Source of the DNA: JALZAA01 sp035316025
Lineage (GTDB): Bacteria > Actinomycetota > Acidimicrobiia > IMCC26256 > JACDBD01
Assembly: GCA_035316025.1 (NCBI GenBank)
Contig: DATFXL010000144.1
Coordinates: 1 to 35,784, forward strand
DNA length: 35,784 nt
Reading direction: 5' to 3'
The position numbers were made by a program, and so were the translations under genes. Shown here piece by piece: positions 23,453 through 30,870 of the stretch (positions are counted from its first letter, which is position 1; every line of letters begins with the position of its first letter). A model generated the notes under the pieces. The model ran no database searches. It saw nothing but the letters and a program-made list of their open reading frames with translations, and had not been told where the DNA came from.

Positions 23453-24442
23453 TCAGAGGAGCAGGTCCGCCAAACGATCGTGGTGCCAGGCGCTGGTGCC
23501 CATCCACGCCTCGGAACCGTAGGCGTGGCGGATGAAGAGATGAAGGTCGTGCTCCCACGTGTAGCCGATGCCACCGTGGATCTGGATGCCGTCCTTGGCG
23601 CCGCGGGTGGCGGCGGCGCCGGCGGCGGCCTTCGCCACGTGTGCCGCGCGGCGCCGGTCGGCGTCCTTGGCGTCGACCGTCATCGCTGCGTAGGCGACGG
23701 CGCTCGTCGCCCGCTCGAGGTCGAGCGCCATGTCGGCCAGCTTGTGTTGGAGAGCCTGGAACGATCCGATCGGCACGTCGAACTGCACCCGCTCCTTGGC
23801 GTACGCCAGGGTCATGTCGAACAGGCGGCGAGCCGTCCCCACCATCTCGGCTGCCAGCGCGATCGTCGCTCGTTCCAGCACGGACTCGAACGCCTCGGGG
23901 TCGATCGAGTGCGCCCCCGCTGATCCCGAGCCCGCGTCCACCTCGAAGACGCGCCGCGAGAAGTCGACGGTCGCCACCGGTCGCGTCTCGGGTGACTGCA
24001 CGAGCGCGACCGTCGGACCGGTCGACACGATCGCGACCCAGTCGACGCGGTCCGCCTCGGGTACGAACGTCTTCACGGGATCGTCGTTGGCGGTCCAGAC
24101 GCCGTCGGCGCCGGCAACCGCCACGGTGCCGGTGATCTCGCCGGCGAGGGCAGGGGCGAGCAGCTCGTGGCCGGCGGCGGCGAGGAGCGGCGCGAACAAC
24201 GCGACGGTGGGGAAGAACGGACCGGGCGCGGCGACGTAGCCGGACTCCTCCAGGAACACGCACCCGTCGGTCAACGGACCATCGCCGAGCGCGGCGAAGT
24301 CGCGCAGGTGCCGCCAGAGCGGATCAGCGGCGGCGGGATCCCCGATGTGCGCCCGCAGCAGCGTCGTCGGGCACTCGCGCTCGAGCAGCTGCCGGGCGGT
24401 GTCACGAAGCAGTTCCTGGTCGGGCGAGAGCGTGAAGTCCAC
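23453..24442 (-). CDS. Acyl-CoA dehydrogenase, smaller partner of a FadE pair
   Basis: A 329-residue protein from GTG 24442, 2 nt after the stop of the companion dehydrogenase. It has a shortened N-terminal domain (VDFTLSPDQELLRDTARQLL), a divergent middle domain with little of the SEPxAGSD loop, and a C-terminal domain containing AKERVQFDVPIGSFQALQHKLADM, IQIHGGIGYTWEHD and RHAYGSEAWMG. It lacks the EGT Glu and much of the flavin loop, as expected for the small subunit of alpha2beta2 FadE-type dehydrogenases, in which one subunit completes the active site of the other. Last gene of the large minus-strand cluster. Confidence 0.88.
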   Translation of the reverse strand: MDFTLSPDQELLRDTARQLLERECPTTLLRAHIGDPAAADPLWRHLRDFAALGDGPLTDGCVFLEESGYVAAPGPFFPTVALFAPLLAAAGHELLAPALAGEITGTVAVAGADGVWTANDDPVKTFVPEADRVDWVAIVSTGPTVALVQSPETRPVATVDFSRRVFEVDAGSGSAGAHSIDPEAFESVLERATIALAAEMVGTARRLFDMTLAYAKERVQFDVPIGSFQALQHKLADMALDLERATSAVAYAAMTVDAKDADRRRAAHVAKAAAGAAATRGAKDGIQIHGGIGYTWEHDLHLFIRHAYGSEAWMGTSAWHHDRLADLLL

Positions 24443-24444
24443 CG

Positions 24445-25629
24445 CTATCTCGCCCTCGGGAGCCCGAGCACGCGCTGGGCGATGATGTTGCGCTGGATTT
24501 CCGATGACCCGCCCGCGATCGTGTTGGCGAAGCTCATGAAGAAGCCCATGATCCAGCGGCCGTCCTCCTCGCCTCGTTCGGGGTCGGCGACGGCGCCGTA
24601 GGCGCCCTGCAGCTCCATTCCGTACTCCCAGCACTCCTTGCCGAGCTCCGAGGTGGCCATCTTCATGAACGAGTGCTCGGGTGCAGAGCTGCCCTGGGCG
24701 AAGCTCGAGAACCCCTTGTAGCCGAGCGCGCGCAGGCTGGCGGCCCGCTCGTACAGCTCGGCGAGGCGGCGTCGTACGATCGGATCATCGACGAGGCCTC
24801 GGCGCCTCGCGAGGGCCACCAGCCCCCGGATCGTCGTCTCGAGGCGCGACACGCCCTCGACCCACAGACCGGCGCGCTCGTGCGCAAGGGAGCCCTGTGT
24901 GATCCTCCACCCGTCATTCAGGGTCCCGACGAGGTTCTCGCGTGGCACGACGACGTCACCGAAGAACACTTCGGCGAAGTTGGCGGCGCCGCTGATGTGG
25001 CGCAGCGGCCGGATGTCGATGCCGGGCGTGTCCATGTCGATGATGAGGAGGCTGATGCCCTTGTGCTTGGGCGCCTCCGGGTCCGTCCGCACGTAGCAGA
25101 AGCACTTCTGCGCGGCCATGGCATAGCTCGTCCACACCTTCTGGCCATTGACGACGAACTCGTCGTCGTGCACGTCGGCACGCGTGGTGAGGCCGGCGAG
25201 GTCGGAGCCCGCGTTCGGCTCGCTCATGCCGATGCACCAGATCGTGTCACCGCGAATGGCCGGCGGTACGAGTTCGCGCTGCTGCTCGCTGCCGAACTCC
25301 AGGAGGCTGGGGGCGACGATCGCGTATCCCGGGAAGTGCAGCGAACGGGGAACGCGCCGGCGCGCCATCTCCTCGAGGTAGATCAGGGTCTGGACCGGTG
25401 TGCAGTTCCGTCCGCCGAGCTCAGGTGGGTAGGCGGGGATCATCCAGCCGTTGTCGAACAAGGTCGCCTGCCATGCGCGCGACCACGCGGGGATGAGGTC
25501 CCGTTCGTCTCGCTCGCCGGCGTCGGCGTAGTCGAAGCCGGCGTTGGCTTCGGCCGGCACATGCTCGTCGAGGAACGCGACGAGCTCGGCCCGGAACGCT
25601 TCGTCCTCCGGTCGCCACGCCAGCTGCAC
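24445..25629 (-). CDS. Acyl-CoA dehydrogenase, larger partner of a FadE pair
   Basis: A 394-residue dehydrogenase from GTG 25629, 2 nt after the crotonase stop. It shows MIPAYPPELGGRNCTPVQ, the complete flavin loop MSEPNAGSDLAGLTTRA, GQKVWTSYA, GDVVVPRENLVG and the C-terminal AGGSSEIQRNIIAQRVLGLPR. Gly replaces the Glu of the medium-chain EGTSQ motif. Together with the next gene it has the two-gene layout of actinobacterial heterotetrameric FadE enzymes such as those of sterol side-chain degradation; this suggests a bulky acyl-CoA, but sequence alone does not prove it. Confidence 0.92.
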   Translation of the reverse strand: MQLAWRPEDEAFRAELVAFLDEHVPAEANAGFDYADAGERDERDLIPAWSRAWQATLFDNGWMIPAYPPELGGRNCTPVQTLIYLEEMARRRVPRSLHFPGYAIVAPSLLEFGSEQQRELVPPAIRGDTIWCIGMSEPNAGSDLAGLTTRADVHDDEFVVNGQKVWTSYAMAAQKCFCYVRTDPEAPKHKGISLLIIDMDTPGIDIRPLRHISGAANFAEVFFGDVVVPRENLVGTLNDGWRITQGSLAHERAGLWVEGVSRLETTIRGLVALARRRGLVDDPIVRRRLAELYERAASLRALGYKGFSSFAQGSSAPEHSFMKMATSELGKECWEYGMELQGAYGAVADPERGEEDGRWIMGFFMSFANTIAGGSSEIQRNIIAQRVLGLPRAR

Positions 25630-25631
25630 GT

Positions 25632-26426
25632 CTACCGTCCCGTGAACCCGGGGTCGCGCCGCTCTCTGAACGCGGCCATTCCCTCGACGAGGTCGCTCGA
25701 CGTCGTGGCCAGCGACTGGTATGCCGCCTCACGCTCGAGAGCGTCGGCGAGGTCGGTCTCGAAGCTGGCATTGAGCAGGCGCTTCGAGAGTCCGAGCGCG
25801 CGCGTCGGCCCGGCGGCAAGTCGCGCCGCCAGCGCCGACGCCTCGGCGTCGAGCTGTTCGGGTTCGAGGCACCGGTAGGCCAGTCCGAGATCGACTGCCT
25901 CGGCCCCCGTGCAGCCTTCGCCCAGCATGACCATCGCCTTGGCGCGCGGGAGCCCGACGAGCCGGGGGAGGAGGTAGGCCCCGCCGGCGTCGACGACGAG
26001 ACCCCAGCGGTGGAAGGACCAGAGGAACCTTGTGGCGGGATGCACGAGCACGAAGTCGCACGCCAGCGCGAGGTGGGCGCCGGGGCCGACGGCGACGCCG
26101 TTGACGGCGGCGACGGTCGGTTTGTCGAGCTCCCACAGCTCGCGGATGAACGCGTGCACACCGACCCGCAGCGCCTCCGCGGTGGCACGCGTGTCGAAGC
26201 CCTCACGGCCGGCTTGCGCGACAGTGGACGCGCCCAAGTCCATGCCGGCGCAGAACGCATCGCCGCTGCCCGTGATCAACAGCGCGCGCGCGTCGGCGTC
26301 GGCACGGGCGGCTCGTACGGCGTCGACGAGCTGATCGCGCATCTCGACGGTGAGCGCGTTCTTCGCCTCGGGTCGTTCGAGGGTGACGCGGCAGACGTGG
26401 TCGGCGCCGGTCTCGACCTGGAGCAC
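25632..26426 (-). CDS. Enoyl-CoA hydratase/isomerase family protein, PaaG-like subtype
   Basis: A 264-residue crotonase from GTG 26426, 7 nt after the thiolase stop. The frame extends upstream into the thiolase gene as shadow sequence. The oxyanion segment FCAGMDLGA (58-66) is intact. Neither classical Glu is conserved: the first is His118 in GPGAHLALACD and the second falls at a Phe in FLWSFHRWG. Instead it has GLVVDAGGAYLLPRLVG with Asp146, matching the PaaG-type isomerases that use this Asp. It may therefore shift a double bond rather than hydrate one. It lies between thiolase and the dehydrogenase pair. Confidence 0.87.
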   Translation of the reverse strand: MLQVETGADHVCRVTLERPEAKNALTVEMRDQLVDAVRAARADADARALLITGSGDAFCAGMDLGASTVAQAGREGFDTRATAEALRVGVHAFIRELWELDKPTVAAVNGVAVGPGAHLALACDFVLVHPATRFLWSFHRWGLVVDAGGAYLLPRLVGLPRAKAMVMLGEGCTGAEAVDLGLAYRCLEPEQLDAEASALAARLAAGPTRALGLSKRLLNASFETDLADALEREAAYQSLATTSSDLVEGMAAFRERRDPGFTGR

Positions 26427-26433
26427 CCGACGC

Positions 26434-27609
26434 CTACCGGTTGGTCGTGAGGATGTTGACGACCGAGACGCCGGAGCCGCGGCCACCCACGTTGTGCTGA
26501 AGCGTGTACCCATTGCGGGTCTCGACCTGCCGGTCACCGGCCTCACCCCGCAGCTGCCACCAGCACTCGGTGAGCTGGGCGACGCCGGTGGCGCCGATCG
26601 GGTGGCCCTTCGCGAGCAACCCACCCGACGTGTTGACCGGGATGCGGCCGGTGAGCGACGTCTCACCGTCGAGCGAGGCGATGCCGCCCTTCCCCTTCTC
26701 GACGAACCCGAGGTCCTCGATGTCGAGGATCTCGGTGATCGTGAAGCAGTCGTGGACCTCCGCGCAGTCGACCTGCTCGGGCCCCACGCCCGCCATCCGG
26801 TACGCCCGCTCGGCGGCGAGACCGGTGGCCTTGAGGCCGGTGAAGCTCTGCTTCTCGTGCAGGTACGGGTGGTCGGTGGCCACTCCGAAGCCGGCGACGA
26901 ACACGGGCGTGTCGGTGAACTCGTCGGCCCGGTCGGCGTTCACGAGGATCGTGGCGGCGGCGCCGTCGGTCTGGGGACAGCAGTCCAGCAGGTGCAAGGG
27001 GTGGCAGACGGGCGGCGACTTCAGGACGTCGTCGACCGTGATCTCGTTCTGGAAGTGCGCAAACGGATCGCGGGCGCCGTTGCGGTGGTTCTTCACGGCG
27101 ACGGAGGCGAGCATCTCGCGCGTCGTGCCGTAGTCGTTCATGTGCCGGGTCGCGAACGGCGCGAAGAGCACCGGTGCCGTCTCACCCCGGGTGAGGATGG
27201 GGTGTCCGGCCGCCGCCCGGGAGAGCAGACCCTCCTCGGTCGACTTGTCGCGCATCTTCTCGACGCCGATGACGAGGACGACGTCGTGCACGCCACTGGC
27301 GACGGCCATCGCGCCGACGCGGAAGGCGTCCGAGCCGGACGGGCACGCGTTCTCTACCCGCGTGCACGGAACGCCGGCGAGGCCGATCGCCGTCGGCACC
27401 GTGTTCCCGCCGATGCCCTCCTGGCCCCACAATGTGCCGCGCTGGGTGGCGACGAACACGGCGTCGACCTGGCTCGGCTCGATGCCTCGATCCACGTTGG
27501 CGAGCGCGGCCTGGAACGCGCCCGCCGCCATCTGCTCGTAGCTCTGCTCGAACAGCTCACCGAACTTGATCAGACCGGCCCCGGCCACGGCGACGCGATT
27601 CCAACCCAT
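26434..27609 (-). CDS. Thiolase (SCP2/acetyl-CoA acetyltransferase-like)
   Basis: A 391-residue thiolase from ATG 27609. The nucleophile is Cys89 in VENACPSGSDAF; the C-terminal half has AEVHDCFTITEIL with the active-site His and NTSGGLLAKGHPIGATG with the GHP motif. This is the lipid-transfer-protein-type thiolase class that typically functions with a DUF35/OB-fold protein, encoded here 11 nt upstream as a fusion. It probably performs thiolysis of a 3-ketoacyl-CoA in the last step of the cluster's beta-oxidation, or the reverse or a related retro-aldol reaction known for DUF35-partnered relatives. Confidence 0.92.
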   Translation of the reverse strand: MGWNRVAVAGAGLIKFGELFEQSYEQMAAGAFQAALANVDRGIEPSQVDAVFVATQRGTLWGQEGIGGNTVPTAIGLAGVPCTRVENACPSGSDAFRVGAMAVASGVHDVVLVIGVEKMRDKSTEEGLLSRAAAGHPILTRGETAPVLFAPFATRHMNDYGTTREMLASVAVKNHRNGARDPFAHFQNEITVDDVLKSPPVCHPLHLLDCCPQTDGAAATILVNADRADEFTDTPVFVAGFGVATDHPYLHEKQSFTGLKATGLAAERAYRMAGVGPEQVDCAEVHDCFTITEILDIEDLGFVEKGKGGIASLDGETSLTGRIPVNTSGGLLAKGHPIGATGVAQLTECWWQLRGEAGDRQVETRNGYTLQHNVGGRGSGVSVVNILTTNR

Positions 27610-27620
27610 GACGTGCTCCG

Positions 27621-29045
27621 CTACTCCTCGCTGCCCGACTCTGTCCGCGCCCCGCCGACGGTACGCGCCTTGAACCCGTACACCGGAACGCCCCGCTCGA
27701 ACGCGTACCGACGCAGGACGAGCTCCACGTCGGCGCCGATCCGCATGTCGCTCCCGTCCCCGATCACCTGCAGCATCACGCGCGCCCCGTCGACGAGGTC
27801 AATCACGGCGAGGGGCAACGGTGCCTCGAAGGGAGGCGGCATCGTGTGATTGACGACGAACGTGTGCACGACGCCGCGGCGGGCGAGCGGCACCGTGACG
27901 AACTTCGTGCTCCCGCAGCTGATGCAGAACGGGTGGATCGTCGGCGGCGTGTTGATGGTCCCGCAGTCGACGCACCGGGCGCCGAGCAATCCGAGCATCT
28001 CCTCGGCGCCCCGCACGAACAGCGCGCTCTCCGGAGGGACCCCCATCGGGATGTTCTCACCGGCGGCCCGGAGTTGGCCGCGTGCACGCAGCGCCTCGGC
28101 GTACGACGTCGGCTGACCGCCGGAGAGGGCTTCGCCGACGGTGGCGGCGCCGGCGACGGGTGCTTCGGCGTTGATGACGACGCCCGTGGCGCGTCCGCCG
28201 CCGAAGCCGACCACGCCGACTGTCCGGGCGGCGTCGAGCGATCCGAGCGCGCCGAGAAGGGGCGCGGCGGCGCCGGTGTCGCCGACGGCCGCGTAGACGC
28301 TTGCCGAGGCGGGAGCGCTGCCGCCGATCGTGCGGGCGGCGGCCGCGCCGAGGCGGCCGTCGGGGTCGGGGAGCGACCACGCGTCGACGTCGAGCGCGGC
28401 CAGCTGCTCGCCCACCTCCTGGACGACGGGAAGGAAGATCTCCTCGCGGAAGAGTCGGGCGTCGTAGACATCGCGCGTCCCGTCGTCGCCGTCGGAGCGA
28501 TAGCGATCGAGGAACGGGTGCGTTCGGGTGACACGTACCGGGAGCGATGCCTGGCCGCCCCCGGCGGCGAGCACGACGGCCGCCGCGCCCGCACCGGCGC
28601 GCTCTTCGAACGACGTCCCGGCGCCGGGCACCAGTGCGTCGGCAGCGACGACGAGCGCGACGCGGGCGCTGCCGGCGGCGATCGCGTCGGAGGCGCCGAG
28701 CAGCGCGTCCATGCCCGCGTGGGGGGACCCGGCGCACAGGGCGCCGCCCGAATTCGCCGACAGCCCCAGCGCCGACGCCAGCACCGCATGGCTCGGGCCC
28801 TCGGCGAACGGCGGCCGGGTCGTGCCCCACCACAGCCCGTCCACGACGTCGTTCTCGAGCCCGGCGGCGGCGAGGGCGTGCGACCCGGCTTCGGCAGCCA
28901 TCGTCAGGACGTCCTCGTCCGGAGCGCACACCCCGACCTGGCCACGACCGCCGCGACGCCCCCAGGCAGCGGCGACATCGGCGGCGCTGAGGCGGCGTGC
29001 GGGCGCGGCGGCGCCCGCGGCGAGAACCCGAACGGGGGAGGTCAC
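27621..29045 (-). CDS. Fusion of HMG-CoA synthase/KAS III-like domain and DUF35 OB-fold domain
   Basis: A 474-residue protein from GTG 29045, overlapping the upstream stop as GTGA. Residues 1 to about 300 resemble the thiolase-fold synthase family, with Cys104 in GGALCAGSPHAGMDALLGA at the nucleophile position and VGFGGGRATGVV near 279-290. Residues about 315-460 form a DUF35 domain with a zinc ribbon (C358, C361, C374, C377) and an OB-fold (GVVHTFVVNH, PLAVIDLVDGARVMLQV). Archaea encode these as separate parts of a thiolase/HMGCS/DUF35 complex that channels acyl-CoA. Here the thiolase is encoded immediately downstream, so all three parts are present in two genes. Confidence 0.88.
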   Translation of the reverse strand: MTSPVRVLAAGAAAPARRLSAADVAAAWGRRGGRGQVGVCAPDEDVLTMAAEAGSHALAAAGLENDVVDGLWWGTTRPPFAEGPSHAVLASALGLSANSGGALCAGSPHAGMDALLGASDAIAAGSARVALVVAADALVPGAGTSFEERAGAGAAAVVLAAGGGQASLPVRVTRTHPFLDRYRSDGDDGTRDVYDARLFREEIFLPVVQEVGEQLAALDVDAWSLPDPDGRLGAAAARTIGGSAPASASVYAAVGDTGAAAPLLGALGSLDAARTVGVVGFGGGRATGVVINAEAPVAGAATVGEALSGGQPTSYAEALRARGQLRAAGENIPMGVPPESALFVRGAEEMLGLLGARCVDCGTINTPPTIHPFCISCGSTKFVTVPLARRGVVHTFVVNHTMPPPFEAPLPLAVIDLVDGARVMLQVIGDGSDMRIGADVELVLRRYAFERGVPVYGFKARTVGGARTESGSEE

Positions 29046-29713
29046 GCTCGAATCTTATGCCGGGCCTGCTCGCGCGGCCCCACGGCGGTGACGCCGTAGA
29101 GCCAAAGCACGAACGCGGTCAGGACGTGCCAGAACGCGTGCAGCTGCATGCGCGAATCGGCGTCGCACCACGGGCCGTCCGTACGACCGAGCGCGTTGAG
29201 GACCGCGCCGATCGTCAGCACGATCGCGCCCACGGCCCAGACCCGAGCGTCCGTGGTGCCACGGCCAGACGGCGATCGGGAGGCGACGACCTCGCCGGCG
29301 ACCGCGCCGGCGACGAGCACGGCGTCGAGCGCGTTGGACGAGTCGGGCCACCAGGCGAGCACCACCGCGGACATGCCGACCAGAACCGCGAAGATCGCGA
29401 GCGCACGATCGACCTCGTTGCCGCGAGCGAGCGTGATGTCGTACCCGATGACGAATGCGAGCACAGCAGCGATCGAGAGGTCGTGCGCGAGGCGGCCCCA
29501 CCCCGGCATCGGACCGTGGAACGAGACGCTCCCGACGCCGACGCCGATCACCGTCACGGCGTAGGCGAGGCGCGCTCTGCGCGGATGCGCTCGGTCGGCG
29601 AGCGCGCGCCACAGGAGGAGCACACCGGCGAGGACGTACGCAAGGCTGGACAGCGTGTTGACCGGTTGGGCGAACAGCCCCTGGCCGATGCGCTCACAGT
29701 CCGAGCCACCCAC
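29042..29713 (-). CDS. CREST/alkaline ceramidase-like integral membrane hydrolase
   Basis: A 223-residue membrane protein from GTG 29713. It has about seven hydrophobic segments beginning near residue 20. The CREST residues appear at proper spacing: Ser62 and His66 in GSVSFHG, Asp78 in AHDLSI, and His192/His196 in LHAFWHVL. In human alkaline ceramidase the zinc ligands are three His with the same 4-residue spacing in the last pair. The N-terminal DCERIGQGLFAQPVNTLSSLAYV is also typical of the family. It likely hydrolyses an amide or another lipid-linked bond in the membrane. It lies between two exported propeller genes and the CoA-pathway genes. Confidence 0.8.
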   Translation of the reverse strand: MGGSDCERIGQGLFAQPVNTLSSLAYVLAGVLLLWRALADRAHPRRARLAYAVTVIGVGVGSVSFHGPMPGWGRLAHDLSIAAVLAFVIGYDITLARGNEVDRALAIFAVLVGMSAVVLAWWPDSSNALDAVLVAGAVAGEVVASRSPSGRGTTDARVWAVGAIVLTIGAVLNALGRTDGPWCDADSRMQLHAFWHVLTAFVLWLYGVTAVGPREQARHKIRA

Positions 29714-29727
29714 GGAGCTTCAGTGGA

Positions 29728-30870
29728 TCACGTCTTCTTCGGCGCGTAGACGCCGATGCCGTCGGGGTACTGCAGGCCGGCACCCATGATCTCGGACGGC
29801 TGCGGCTCGCCGTGCACGAACCGGATCCGGCGCACGCTTCCCTCCGGGCCCGGGCCGATACCGTCGCTCGAGACCGTGATGCCGATGTCGGCGTAGTACA
29901 CGGTCCCGTCGGGGCCGACGCCGATCCCGAGCGGCGTCCCGGTGGAGAACGTCGTCTCGCCGAGTGTCTCCCCAGCGGGCGGTTGCAGGATCGTCCGCAC
30001 GTACCCGCCGTTTGTGTCGTACTCGTTGACCACCCCCGTGATCACGCTCGACACGTAGAAGTGTTCCTTGGGGGCGCGCACGATCGCGTTTGGCGACGAG
30101 AGCCCGTCCCCGAGCCCGATGAACTGCTCCTTCTTCACCGAGGACGCCACCGGGGCTCCCGTCGCGTCCTTCTCTCCGCACCCACGCTTGGCGGTGTTCG
30201 AGGTGGGGAAAGGGGCCGAGTATCGCAGCACGCCGGCCGACGACCCCCGCGCCGAAGGGACGTACACCCGGTCCTTCGAGTCGACATAGATGCCGCCGGC
30301 GGTCGCGATGCCCACGTCGATCTTGCAGTAGCGCACCTTCGTAGTGTCGAACGGCGGGAACCACACGATGAGCTGCCCGTCCTCCGGTCCGCCGGCCTGG
30401 TTGCCGATGTCGGTCGTCAGGACCCGGCCGTCCTTCAAGAAGCCGCAGCCGTAGTTCTCGGCGTTGTCCGCGCTCGACTGGTACGTCGGCGTGAGCTTCC
30501 CGACCTTCGTCGCCGACAACTTGCCCACCGTCGATCCGTTCAGCCGGAAGATCCCCCAGCCCTGAGGCGGATTGGGCTGGCCCGTGTCCTCGCCGGCGAT
30601 GAAGCGCTTCGACGCGTCGGGGAAGAAGCAGATCTGGGCGTTGATGTCGAGGCCGTTCGGGTCGTCGTCGTGGTTGCGGATCACGTTCTGCTTCTTGAAC
30701 GCCGGGTCCGCGGTGTACGCGTTGAGGTTGTTGCCCTCCCCGTTGAGGACGATCACGCTCTTCGACGACGCCCGAGCCGGCCGCGTGGCGGCGCGCGCGG
30801 CCCACGCCACGACGAGCCCGACCGCGCCGAGGGCTGACAGCATCCGAGTGCATCGACGTCGTTGCGTCAT
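29728..30870 (-). CDS. Secreted NHL/SMP-30-like beta-propeller protein
   Basis: A 380-residue protein from ATG 30870; the start overlaps the quinoprotein-like stop (ATGA). Residues 1-35 form a signal peptide (RRRCTRMLSALGAVGLVVAW). The rest repeats propeller-blade motifs such as GCGFLKDGRVLTTDIGN, AGGIYVDSKDRVYVPS, SSPNAIVRAPKEHFYVSS, GIGVGPDGTVYYADIG and YPDGIGVYAPK. NHL/SMP-30/strictosidine-synthase-like propellers include lactonases, esterases and binding proteins; no catalytic set could be assigned by eye. It lies in operon with a second exported propeller. Confidence 0.78.
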   Translation of the reverse strand: MTQRRRCTRMLSALGAVGLVVAWAARAATRPARASSKSVIVLNGEGNNLNAYTADPAFKKQNVIRNHDDDPNGLDINAQICFFPDASKRFIAGEDTGQPNPPQGWGIFRLNGSTVGKLSATKVGKLTPTYQSSADNAENYGCGFLKDGRVLTTDIGNQAGGPEDGQLIVWFPPFDTTKVRYCKIDVGIATAGGIYVDSKDRVYVPSARGSSAGVLRYSAPFPTSNTAKRGCGEKDATGAPVASSVKKEQFIGLGDGLSSPNAIVRAPKEHFYVSSVITGVVNEYDTNGGYVRTILQPPAGETLGETTFSTGTPLGIGVGPDGTVYYADIGITVSSDGIGPGPEGSVRRIRFVHGEPQPSEIMGAGLQYPDGIGVYAPKKT

